DNA of 45,493 nucleotides from an uncultured Candidatus Melainabacteria bacterium (lineage in GTDB: Bacteria > Cyanobacteriota > Vampirovibrionia > Gastranaerophilales > Gastranaerophilaceae), in assembly GCA_949841365.1 (NCBI GenBank), contig CATKZI010000008.1, positions 1 through 45,493 on the forward strand. Direction: 5' to 3'. The notes below the pieces were generated by a model, which had not been told where the DNA came from, did no database searches, and saw nothing but the letters and a program-made list of their open reading frames with translations. Both the position numbers and the translations under genes were made by a program. Positions within the stretch are counted from its first letter, which is position 1. Each line of letters opens with the position of its first letter. Below, in pieces: positions 16,528 to 23,439 of this stretch.

Positions 16528-16569
16528 AGTTCTCACAAATAGGTTAACTTGTTCCTATTTGTGAGAACT
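16528..16569 (+). other. Perfect 16-bp hairpin in the VP3-VP1 gap
   Basis: AGTTCTCACAAATAGG (16528-16543) and its exact complement (16554-16569) enclose a 10-nt loop, TTAACTTGTT. No T-tract follows, so it is not a standard terminator. In ssDNA form it would be a stable stem. Confidence 0.8.
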
Positions 16570-16570
16570 G

Positions 16571-16584
16571 ACACCATAAGGTGT
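16571..16584 (+). other. Second small hairpin in VP3-VP1 gap
   Basis: ACACC-ATAA-GGTGT, directly after the 16-bp hairpin. A third stem, CTCGC-GTA-GCGAG, lies at 16648-16660 just before the VP1 ribosome site. Confidence 0.6.
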
Positions 16585-16692
16585 AGCAAGGGTTTGAAGG
16601 CAATTTTTGACTTCATACCCCCTAAAAAACGATTTACTTGAAATTCCCTCGCGTAGCGAGTTTGAATACAAATTTTATGGAGATAAAAATTT

Positions 16693-18369
16693 ATGGCTTA
16701 TATGGCAAAACCTATCGGTGGACAAACTCATAGTTTTCAAACATATCCTACTACCCAGATTTCTCGTAGTAGGTTTGACCGTTCTCATAGTCGTTATACT
16801 ACAATGCAAACTGATTATATTTATCCTATTTGGTTTGATGAAGCGCTTCCTGGTGATACTCTTGAAGTTTCTATGAGTGCTTTCTGTCGTTTAACTACTC
16901 AATTAGTACCATTTATGGATAACGTTTATATGGATGTTCATTTTTGGAAAGTTCCTTATAGACTTGTTTGGGATCATTGGGTTAACTTTCAAGGTGAAGA
17001 AGAAACCCCCGGTGTATTTCCTGATTATTTAACACCTGTTTTGAAAGCTCCTGCTTCTGGTGTTGAATTTGGCAGTATTTTTGATTATTTTCGTGTTCCA
17101 CCAAAAGTTGGTAATCTTGTTTTTAATGCTTTTAATTTTCGTGCTTATAATTTGGTTTATAATGAGTGGTATCGTGATGAGAATCTTATTGAACGTGTAG
17201 AGGTTGAAAAAGGTGATACCACTGAAAATGAAATTGATAATTATACTTTGTTGAAACGTGGTAAACGTAAAGATTACTTTACTTCTGCTTTACCTTGGCC
17301 TCAAAAAGGTCCTGCAGTTGATATTCCTTTGGGTGTAACTGCTCCTGTTGTTGGTAATGGTAATGCTTTAGGACTTGATTTTGGTTCTGGTACTACTTTA
17401 TATCCCGCTTCTTATAATGGTTATGGTAATGCTCATGTTATTACCGGTTACAAATATTCAGGTACCAGTGCACCTGCTGTTGGTTCTGGAACTACAGGTA
17501 ATTGGGCTGATACGCCAACTAACAAATATATTGGAATCTCATCTAATCCTTCTACTTCTGGATTAATTGCTGATTTAACTAGTGCAACTGCAGCAACAAT
17601 TAATACACTTCGCCAGGCTTTTGCATTACAACGTATGTATGAGATTGATGCAAGAGGTGGTACTCGATATATTGAGATGATACTTGCTCATTTTGGTGTT
17701 CAATCTCCTGATGCACGTTTACAACGTCCTGAATTTCTTGGTGGTGGTACTTTTAATTTACACCTTAATGTAGTTCCTCAAACATCATCATCAGATAGTG
17801 CATCACCTCAAGGTAATTTGGCTTCTTATGGTGTTATCAATGGTCGTACTAAGAAAATTGTAACATCTTTTACAGAGCATTGTTTAGTTTTTGCTGTTGC
17901 TTCTATTAGAGCAGATTTAACTTATCAACAAGGTTTGCCAAGACAATATTCAAGACGTGCAAGAAATGATTTTTATTTGCCTTCTCTTGCTAATTTAGGT
18001 GAACAGGCTATTCTTAATAAAGAGATATTCGCACAAGGAACTGATTCAGATGATGAAGTTTTTGGATACCAGGAACGTTGGGCAGAGTATCGCTATAAAC
18101 AAAATGAAATAACTGGTTTTATGCGTTCTGATGCTGTTAATTCTCAAGGTAATAATGTCTCTTTAGATTATTGGCATTTAGCACAAGATTTTGAAAATTT
18201 ACCTAAATTGAATGCGGAATTCATTAATGAGTCTGTTCCAATTAATAGAGTTTTGGCTCTTAATAGTGCAGAGGATACTCCACCATTTATTTGTAATTTT
18301 TATTTCAATGAATATTGGACACGTCCAATGCCTGTTTATTCAATTCCAAGTATGAAAGGACACTTTTAA
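16693..18369 (+). CDS. Microvirus major capsid protein VP1
   Basis: The major capsid protein (558 aa, Phage_F superfamily) forms the T=1 shell. Recognisable blocks are FDRSHSRYTTMQTDYIYPI near residue 35, DVHFWKVPYRLVWDHWVNF and SALPWPQKGP. After these come a Gly/Ser/Thr-rich hypervariable loop (about 210-290, the site of gokushovirus surface protrusions), DARGGTRYIE, PDARLQRPEFLGGG and the RPMPVYSIPSM end. The length is as expected for gokushoviruses. GGAGA lies 9 nt before the ATG. The stop overlaps the VP2 start by one base. Confidence 0.96.
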   Translation: MAYMAKPIGGQTHSFQTYPTTQISRSRFDRSHSRYTTMQTDYIYPIWFDEALPGDTLEVSMSAFCRLTTQLVPFMDNVYMDVHFWKVPYRLVWDHWVNFQGEEETPGVFPDYLTPVLKAPASGVEFGSIFDYFRVPPKVGNLVFNAFNFRAYNLVYNEWYRDENLIERVEVEKGDTTENEIDNYTLLKRGKRKDYFTSALPWPQKGPAVDIPLGVTAPVVGNGNALGLDFGSGTTLYPASYNGYGNAHVITGYKYSGTSAPAVGSGTTGNWADTPTNKYIGISSNPSTSGLIADLTSATAATINTLRQAFALQRMYEIDARGGTRYIEMILAHFGVQSPDARLQRPEFLGGGTFNLHLNVVPQTSSSDSASPQGNLASYGVINGRTKKIVTSFTEHCLVFAVASIRADLTYQQGLPRQYSRRARNDFYLPSLANLGEQAILNKEIFAQGTDSDDEVFGYQERWAEYRYKQNEITGFMRSDAVNSQGNNVSLDYWHLAQDFENLPKLNAEFINESVPINRVLALNSAEDTPPFICNFYFNEYWTRPMPVYSIPSMKGHF

Positions 18370-19112
18370 TGGTTTTTGGTGCTATGCTCGGTAGTGCTGC
18401 TTTAGGTGGAATTTCTGGAATGATTTCTGCTCAACAGCAGTATAAATATCAAAAAAGACTCCAACAGAATGCATATGATTTAACTCAACGTGGATATCGT
18501 GAGCAATATGGTAATATGCGTACTGGTTTGGAGAATGCTGGTTATAACCCCCTTCTTGCAGTCAACGGTGGAATGAATGGAGCCACTTTTCAATCTGGCT
18601 CTGCCACCGGTGCAAGTTATGATGGTTCTGGTTTTGCTAATGCTATTACTAATGCTAAGCAGCAGAAGTCTCAACAGGCTTTGAATGATGCTTCTATTAA
18701 ACAGCTTGAAAGTCAAGTTGGTGTAAATAATGCCGAAGCTTCTTACAAGGAAGGTTTGCTTCAATCAGAGATAATTAAACAGTCTGGTTATGATTTGGAT
18801 AATCAGATAAAAGATTTGGAACGTCAGAAGTCTCAAAAAGAGTTAAGCATTTATGATGAGAAGCTTCTCTCTGAGTTAAGGAATATACAGCAAGATACAG
18901 AGCTTAAAAAAGCTTATCAGTATCAGGCTGTAGTAAATGCTCAGTCAGGACGTATTCAGGCTGATGCTGCAGCTACTAATGCTAAAACTAATCAGTACAA
19001 TGCTGGCACTTCAAGACTTCGTCAAGAGGATGATAGGCATTCCAATGCTTGGAAGTCATTTACTAATAGCTTAAAGGATATGCGTTATGGTGGTTGGCAT
19101 CGAAGTTATTAA
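18369..19112 (+). CDS. Microvirus DNA pilot protein VP2
   Basis: A 247-aa minor capsid or pilot protein, thought to guide ssDNA into the host. It has an N-terminal Gly/Ala-rich membrane-like segment (GAMLGSAALGGISGMI) and a Gln-rich helix. The NMRTGLENAGYNPLLAVNGG motif is diagnostic of gokushovirus VP2. A long Gln/Lys/Asp-rich coiled-coil C-terminus follows (about 100-247). The ATG at 18369 shares its A with the VP1 stop (TAATG); a longer frame into VP1 is not used. Confidence 0.93.
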   Translation: MVFGAMLGSAALGGISGMISAQQQYKYQKRLQQNAYDLTQRGYREQYGNMRTGLENAGYNPLLAVNGGMNGATFQSGSATGASYDGSGFANAITNAKQQKSQQALNDASIKQLESQVGVNNAEASYKEGLLQSEIIKQSGYDLDNQIKDLERQKSQKELSIYDEKLLSELRNIQQDTELKKAYQYQAVVNAQSGRIQADAAATNAKTNQYNAGTSRLRQEDDRHSNAWKSFTNSLKDMRYGGWHRSY

Positions 19113-19249
19113 TCTAATGAAATGCTCATAATAAATAAAATTGTTATAAGTATTGGTACTATTACGAATATCCATATTAGTAAAAATCTTATAGTTCTAA
19201 ATAATTTATCTTTTTCGTTCATTACTTAATCATAAAGGAGAAAAATAAT
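19113..19249. other. VP2-M15 gap with short open frames on both strands
   Basis: The minus strand holds a 37-aa frame (19109-19222, MNEKDKLFRTIRFLL and so on): charged N-terminus, then about 22 hydrophobic residues with Trp and Pro, a typical single-span membrane peptide. The plus strand holds a 35-aa frame (19122-19229), also hydrophobic. Neither has a ribosome site. One could be a lysis peptide, but chance in a T-rich genome is as likely. Confidence 0.3.
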
Positions 19250-19666
19250 ATGTCAAATAATTTAAATTTCACAATGGATGAATTTTTTCACAGTGATAGT
19301 GCAGGATTATTGCGCCTAGAGAATTATCCGTCTACTATGACCGAGTTAAAAAACGTTTGTGATAACTTAATGCGCTTAACAATTCTTACACTTCAACCTT
19401 TGCGTGATGCTGTAGGTAAACCGGTTCAAGTGTTGAGTGGTTTTCGTTGTCCTAAAGTTAATGAGTATGTTGGTGGAGTTAAAACCTCTCAGCACTTAAC
19501 CGGAAATGCTGTAGATATTCGTGTTGATAGGTGTACACCCGAGTATTTGGCTAATATTGTTAATAAGTTAAATTTACCTTATGACCAGATGATATGTGAA
19601 AACGGTTGGCTGCATATAAGTCTTGTAAAAGGTCGAAACCGTAGGCAATTTATAGAAAGGATGTAA
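19250..19666 (+). CDS. Phage M15-type peptidase (murein D-Ala-D-Ala peptidase-like)
   Basis: A 138-aa member of the peptidase M15 family, which cleaves peptidoglycan cross-links. The zinc site is intact: His82 and Asp89 in SQHLTGNAVDI, and His122 in GWLHISL; LSGFRCPKVN precedes them. The protein is a single catalytic domain with no signal peptide. It could help peptidoglycan crossing during entry or serve in lysis, since no holin is evident. A clear AAAGGAG lies before the ATG. It is followed 1 nt later by the small basic gene. Confidence 0.9.
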   Translation: MSNNLNFTMDEFFHSDSAGLLRLENYPSTMTELKNVCDNLMRLTILTLQPLRDAVGKPVQVLSGFRCPKVNEYVGGVKTSQHLTGNAVDIRVDRCTPEYLANIVNKLNLPYDQMICENGWLHISLVKGRNRRQFIERM

Positions 19667-19667
19667 T

Positions 19668-19781
19668 ATGAAACGTAAAAATATTTCTCAACGTCAAAGT
19701 AAAAAATTGTTTCGTCGTTCTGGCGCTATGATGAATTCAAAAAATTTGCCACGTATTTCTCGTGGTGGTATTAGATTTTAA
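19668..19781 (+). CDS. Small basic DNA-binding protein (VP8/J-like)
   Basis: A 37-aa, strongly basic peptide: MKRKNISQRQSKKLFRR, ending PRISRGGIRF. Arg/Lys-rich peptides of this size with a Gly-Gly-Ile-Arg end are typical of microvirus DNA-packaging proteins (J / VP8), which neutralise ssDNA inside the capsid. The start is 1 nt after the M15 stop, with GAAAGG upstream. Confidence 0.78.
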   Translation: MKRKNISQRQSKKLFRRSGAMMNSKNLPRISRGGIRF

Positions 19782-19809
19782 ATTCTAAGCCTTTAGTTAT
19801 CTTATTTAT

Positions 19810-19832
19810 AGCCCTTTTTTAGGGCTTTTTTT
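19810..19832 (+). terminator. Phage Rho-independent terminator
   Basis: AGCCCT-TTTTT-AGGGCT followed by T7. It separates the structural gene block from VP4 and is the strongest terminator in the element. Confidence 0.9.
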
Positions 19833-19845
19833 ATAAGGAGATTTT

Positions 19846-20895
19846 ATGACTTGTTATAATCCAATTCATGCATGTTATAGTAAAAGTGAATATGCAAAAT
19901 CCGGTAAAAAGCGGCTTCATTTAGTTATGAATGAGGATACTAAAGATAAATATATTTTGAATGAAAGAGACTATCCACACGCTTTATATCAATACATTTA
20001 TGTTCCTTGTGGTAAATGTGTTGGTTGTCGTTCTGATAATGCAAAAATGTGGTCTCTACGTGCTCAAAATGAGTTAAAAATGCATAAGTTTAATTGTTTT
20101 ATTACATTAACTTATAATAATGAAAGTCCTACGTTTCAAAAAGATCCTTTGTGTATTGCATCACTTCGTTATAAGCATTTTCAGAACTTCATGAAACGTT
20201 TACGTAAAAGATTTCCTCGTGATGATATACGTTATTTGGTTTGTGGTGAATATGGTCCTAAAGATGGACGTGCTCATTGGCATGCTATTCTTTTTGGTTT
20301 TGATTTTCCCGATAAAGAGTTAGTTTATGTAAGTAAAGGATATAGACATTATGTTAGTAAAATACTTGAAGAATGTTGGTCAGATTATGATCGTGATACT
20401 AAAACTTATTTTAGCATTGGTTTTGTTGACCTTGCTGATGTTGATGAGGATTGTTGCAATTATGTTTCCCAATATGTTCTCAAAAAACTCCCTATTGATC
20501 AGGATAATATTATTGTTGACTATACCGATTATGGAGTTCCAATTAAGCTTGAAGGACGAGTAGAACCTATGATTAAATCTTCTCGTAATCCTGCTATTGG
20601 TTTACGTTGGTTTGAAAAGTATGGTCGTACTGCAGTTGAAAAAGGTTATATTGATGTTTCAAATAAACAGCGTACTGGTAAACGGCGTGTTAAAACTCCT
20701 TCATATTATTATTCTAAGTTTGAAGAGTTTGACCCTATTATGGCTTCGAAGTTTAAGAAGTTAAAAGAGGAAAAAATGAAAGGATATTATAAAAAACATC
20801 CTGTAGACCGTGATAAGTTGAAGCGTTGGTCAGAAGCTCATTTATTTAGAATAAATAAAGCTATTAAAAAAGCCTTGACAAAATTTATTTCATAG
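19846..20895 (+). CDS. Microvirus replication initiator VP4 (HUH endonuclease)
   Basis: A 349-aa rolling-circle replication protein that nicks the double-stranded form. Motifs are VPCGKCVGCR (residues 53-62), FITLTY (85-90, motif I), HUH as HWH at 144-146 (motif II), and NYVSQYVLKK with Tyr206 and Tyr210 (motif III, catalytic tyrosines). The C-terminus is Lys/Arg-rich. AAGGAG lies 6 nt before the ATG. Its stop overlaps by 6 bp the stop of the truncated host mnmD frame on the other strand. Confidence 0.95.
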   Translation: MTCYNPIHACYSKSEYAKSGKKRLHLVMNEDTKDKYILNERDYPHALYQYIYVPCGKCVGCRSDNAKMWSLRAQNELKMHKFNCFITLTYNNESPTFQKDPLCIASLRYKHFQNFMKRLRKRFPRDDIRYLVCGEYGPKDGRAHWHAILFGFDFPDKELVYVSKGYRHYVSKILEECWSDYDRDTKTYFSIGFVDLADVDEDCCNYVSQYVLKKLPIDQDNIIVDYTDYGVPIKLEGRVEPMIKSSRNPAIGLRWFEKYGRTAVEKGYIDVSNKQRTGKRRVKTPSYYYSKFEEFDPIMASKFKKLKEEKMKGYYKKHPVDRDKLKRWSEAHLFRINKAIKKALTKFIS

Positions 20896-20953
20896 TTTAT
20901 ACTGTTTATATAAATTTTCGAATTTATTTCGATTTTTAATTTTGTATATCGTT

Positions 20954-20965
20954 GCGACATGTCGC
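20954..20965 (+). repeat. Perfect 12-bp palindrome near attR
   Basis: GCGACATGTCGC lies 15 bp inside the prophage right end. In the circular phage it would sit upstream of VP5. It could be a regulator site or an accessory recombination site. Confidence 0.6.
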
Positions 20966-20972
20966 TTCATGA

Positions 20973-21000
20973 TATATTTGTAATAGATATTATGTAAGAA
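20973..21000 (+). other. attR: dif-like Xer site
   Basis: TATATTTGTAA (phage arm), TAGATA, TTATGTAAGAA. It shares the central 6 bp and right arm with attL. The rebuilt host site would be GGTGGTGATAA-TAGATA-TTATGTAAGAA. Confidence 0.8.
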
Positions 21001-21001
21001 G
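20981..21001 (+). repeat. Prophage direct repeat, right copy
   Basis: The second copy of the 21-bp prophage repeat, here preceded by phage TATATTTG and followed by host TAAACTAAAG. The crossover lies within it. Confidence 0.92.
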
Positions 21002-21636
21002 TAAACTAAAGCCCTTAAAGGGTTAGTTTTATATGTCTTATATTTATAAAGCTTGTATAAACCACTCATATATTTGTCAAAATATTGAGAGTATTTTTTA
21101 TCAAAAAGAAGTCTTTCGGTTTCGCTGTCAATGTCTGCAAACAGCTTTTCTCCCAGCAAAATATTAATTTCTTTTTTTAATCCAAAGTGAGAAGTAATTT
21201 TATCAGATAACATTCTTTGAATTTTTTCCTGTTCAAATGATAACTTATTATTTTTTCTCTTTTTTTTATCTGTTACAAAAAATGGAGAAAGTTGAGCCAA
21301 ATTTTTATCTGTGTCTATAGCATGTATAAAAATTTTACGCTTTTTGTTATCGCCATATAACTTGTCGATATGTTTAATATTATTGCTACCTATCGTCTCG
21401 TTATAGGCAAAATTTAAAAAACTTTTGGTGTTGTATCCGATTCCAAAACAAATATCTAAAATTTTTATTTCAGAATTTTTTTCGAAATAATTTTTTAAAT
21501 CTGCAGGCAAAATAAATTTTTCATAAGCTTCTGTTAAAGCGCCGTAAGTTGAATGATAAATATCATCGGCATCCGGAGAGAAAAGCCCTACAGAACCGTC
21601 ATTTGTAAAGTATGGATATAATTCGTACATGTGCTT

Positions 21637-21665
21637 ATTATAGAATATATTGAAATTATTGGCAA
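21637..21665 (-). promoter_or_regulatory. mnmD promoter (leaderless)
   Basis: On the minus strand, TTGCCA (21665-21660), a 17-bp spacer and TATAAT (21642-21637) are followed by 6 nt and the ATG. The -35 box overlaps that of thrB on the other strand. Confidence 0.75.
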
Positions 21666-21687
21666 ATTTGTGTGTTTCTGTTATAAT
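21659..21687 (+). promoter_or_regulatory. thrB promoter
   Basis: TTGGCA (21659-21664), a 17-bp spacer and TATAAT (21682-21687). The -35 hexamers of thrB and mnmD share 5 bp on opposite strands. Confidence 0.8.
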
Positions 21688-21706
21688 TTTGTAGAAAGTA
21701 GGAATT

Positions 21707-22651
21707 ATGAAAATAAGTGTAAAAGTGCCGGCCACAACGGCAAATATAGGCCCCGGATTTGACAGTTTAGGTATGGCTTTGCCTCTATATAATACCATAA
21801 CTATTGAAGAAACCGTATTACCGGGCACAGGAATTGAAATCAATGTATTAAATAATACTGCATCAGCAGGTGATTTTATTATGGAACATATTCCAATGGA
21901 TGAAAACAGTATTATTTACAAGGCTGTAGAACTTTTATACAACTCTATAGGTCAAAGCCCGAGTGAATTAAAAATAACTGTTCATTCTGAAATCCCTATT
22001 GCAAGAGGTTTAGGAAGCAGTGCTTCTGTTATTGTAGGCGGTTTGCTTGCTGCAAATGAACTTTTAGGGAAACCTGCTGATGAAGTAGCATTATTGTCAA
22101 TCGCAACAGAAGTTGAAGGACACCCTGACAATGTTACTCCAGCAATTGTAGGCGGTTTAGTATTATCTTCGCAAGAAGATGATGGTAGAATAATTTATAC
22201 TAAACTTGATTGGCCTGATGAGTGGGATATTACGGTATGCGTGCCCGATTATGAATTATCAACGGATATTTCACGTTCTGTTTTACCTGCAGAAATTCCT
22301 ATGGCTGATGCTGTATTTAACGCTAAACGTATGGGGATGTTTGTTCAAGCAGTTAATACAAAAGATGCTGAATTAATGAAACTGGCGTTGCAGGATAGAT
22401 TACACCAGCCCTACAGAATGAAGCTTGTTCCGGGACTTGATAAAATTATCGAAAACTTAAAACATGAAGAAAATGTTTTAGGTTGTGTATTAAGCGGAGC
22501 AGGCCCTTCTATATTGATAATTTCGCAAAAAAACAATCTTGATAAGATTAAATCAATCGTTAAAGATACTTGGGAAAGTTTAAACGTAAAAGCAAATATA
22601 ATGACTTTACCTGTTGAAAAACAAGGGGCACAAATTATAACTCAAGAATAA
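21707..22651 (+). CDS. thrB: Homoserine kinase
   Basis: A 314-aa GHMP-family kinase that phosphorylates homoserine in threonine synthesis. Evidence is the N-terminal KVPATTANIGPGFDSLGMAL, the ATP-binding loop PIARGLGSSASVIVGG, and GHPDNVTPAIVGG and LSGAGPSIL near the C-terminus, all in family order and at normal length. AGTAGGAATT lies before the ATG. It is transcribed from a near-consensus promoter divergent from mnmD and ends in a strong terminator. Confidence 0.96.
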   Translation: MKISVKVPATTANIGPGFDSLGMALPLYNTITIEETVLPGTGIEINVLNNTASAGDFIMEHIPMDENSIIYKAVELLYNSIGQSPSELKITVHSEIPIARGLGSSASVIVGGLLAANELLGKPADEVALLSIATEVEGHPDNVTPAIVGGLVLSSQEDDGRIIYTKLDWPDEWDITVCVPDYELSTDISRSVLPAEIPMADAVFNAKRMGMFVQAVNTKDAELMKLALQDRLHQPYRMKLVPGLDKIIENLKHEENVLGCVLSGAGPSILIISQKNNLDKIKSIVKDTWESLNVKANIMTLPVEKQGAQIITQE

Positions 22652-22654
22652 CTA

Positions 22655-22682
22655 AAGAGGCTCTCCATATGGAGAGCCTCTT
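22655..22682 (+). terminator. thrB terminator
   Basis: A perfect 12-bp inverted repeat, AAGAGGCTCTCC-ATAT-GGAGAGCCTCTT, lies 4 nt after the stop. It has few T afterwards on the plus strand but is symmetrical, so it may serve the convergent gene too. Confidence 0.75.
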
Positions 22683-22689
22683 AAATCTA

Positions 22690-23256
22690 TTATCCTTGTC
22701 CCGACTCTGGCGTAAACGCTTTTGCCCCGGATTTTTCCTGCTCTTTGTACATGTTATATTCTTCTTCTGCAATTTTTATTTGTGAATTCAAACTTTCATT
22801 TTCAGTTTGTAAATCAGCTTCTAAATCTTTGAGAGCTTGTAAATCTGCATCTCGCTGCATTTCAAACATATTTTGCCATAATGTTTGTGCTTGCATAAAC
22901 TGCATTTGAGCCTGCTGTTGTACCGCAGAATAAAGTTGCATTTGCTGCTGGTTAAAGCCACCCATTGCTGCAAACATACTGCAATCTTGCCCAAAGGCCC
23001 CCATACCATTCATTCCCATCATGGCATTTCCAATAGGCAAGCCAGCTCGATAAGCCGCCCCCATAATGCATTGCTGCATTTGGGACTGCATACTTTGCCT
23101 CATGTTACGTTCTTGAGCTTGGTACATTTTATCTTTTTGACCAATTTCACGCGTAACTTGACGCAAACGTCGCTGTATATCTGCCTGCTGATATTGAATC
23201 TCGCGCAGATGTCTCGCGGCCATTAATTTTCCGTATGCGGCTGTCAAGAAACCCAT
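22690..23256 (-). CDS. Hypothetical Met/Gln-rich coiled-coil protein
   Basis: A 188-aa protein with no recognised family. N-terminal residues 1-70 are a charged helix rich in Gln/Arg. The middle (about 75-105) is Gly/Met-rich low complexity (GNAMMGMNGMGAFGQ). It is then Gln/Met-rich, ending in a Glu-rich heptad region (about 140-180). It looks like a structural rod with a flexible hinge. The start MGFLTAAYGKLMAARHLREIQYQ resembles the layout of the orphan at 65-1528. There is no signal peptide. Confidence 0.7.
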   Translation of the reverse strand: MGFLTAAYGKLMAARHLREIQYQQADIQRRLRQVTREIGQKDKMYQAQERNMRQSMQSQMQQCIMGAAYRAGLPIGNAMMGMNGMGAFGQDCSMFAAMGGFNQQQMQLYSAVQQQAQMQFMQAQTLWQNMFEMQRDADLQALKDLEADLQTENESLNSQIKIAEEEYNMYKEQEKSGAKAFTPESGQG

Positions 23257-23354
23257 TGCTTTATCCTTTGTGTTTAGTCCTCGTAATAATATAAAGTATT
23301 TTATTTATTAATAATTGCCTTTTTTGAAAAATTATGTTAAGTTTTTGTAACATT

Positions 23355-23390
23355 TGTAAAAAATTTTTACATTGAACTTAGTACAGTTCA
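23355..23390 (+). promoter_or_regulatory. Two adjacent inverted repeats upstream of the AI-2E transporter
   Basis: TGTAAAAA-A-TTTTTACA (23355-23371) and TGAACT-TAGTAC-AGTTCA (23373-23390) lie immediately upstream of the -35 box. Both are perfect in their arms and could bind regulators. Confidence 0.5.
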
Positions 23391-23393
23391 CTA

Positions 23394-23421
23394 TTTACAT
23401 ATCCCATTTTCCTGTTATAAT
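23394..23421 (+). promoter_or_regulatory. Promoter of the AI-2E family transporter gene
   Basis: TTTACA (23394-23399), a 16-bp spacer and a perfect TATAAT (23416-23421), followed by AAAGGAGA and the ATG at 23440. Confidence 0.7.
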
Positions 23422-23439
23422 CAGCTTAAAGGAGACTTT

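Larger units (their letters stand above)
15457..21001 (+). mobile_element. Integrated gokushovirus-like Microviridae prophage
   Basis: A 5,524-bp unit is bounded by a 21-bp perfect direct repeat (15457-15477 and 20981-21001) embedded in a dif-like site. It holds the core microvirus genes in gokushovirus circular order: VP5, VP3, VP1, VP2 and VP4. Extra genes are an M15 peptidase, a basic VP8/J-like peptide and a 36-aa ORF. All core frames are intact. There is no integrase or transposase, so host XerCD is the probable recombinase, as described for other chromosomally integrated microviruses. The plus strand is visibly T-rich at third codon positions, typical of the packaged strand of ssDNA phages. 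It interrupts a host mnmD-like gene in the opposite orientation. Confidence 0.93.
20890..21630 (-). pseudogene. mnmD: mnmD-like tRNA methyltransferase, 5' fragment (right of prophage) with phage-encoded tail
   Basis: The N-terminal 216 codons of the interrupted gene (21630 to 20983), followed by about 30 codons supplied by phage DNA and a stop at 20890. NDGSVGLFSP, DDIYHSTYGALTEA and the SAM-binding ILDICFGIGYNTK are the MnmD signature. A long Lys/Asp-rich insert (about residues 90-200) is unusual for the family. The ATG at 21630 is set by a perfect TATAAT 6 nt upstream (leaderless). The truncated 246-aa product keeps the SAM motif but lacks the FLDAF motif, so it should be inactive. Excision would restore the gene. 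Confidence 0.86.

Noticed and set aside
16069-16536. 155-aa Arg-rich frame antisense to VP3
   Set aside because: A mirror of the scaffold gene codons with no ribosome site; composition is that of a shadow frame.
18315-18368. Longer VP2 start inside VP1
   Set aside because: The added residues are VP1 codons in another frame, while the ATG at 18369 forms the usual TAATG overlap and matches family N-termini.
15487-20895. Search for an integrase, transposase or repressor in the prophage
   Set aside because: No frame shows tyrosine/serine recombinase, DDE or HTH repressor motifs; all frames over 100 aa are accounted for.
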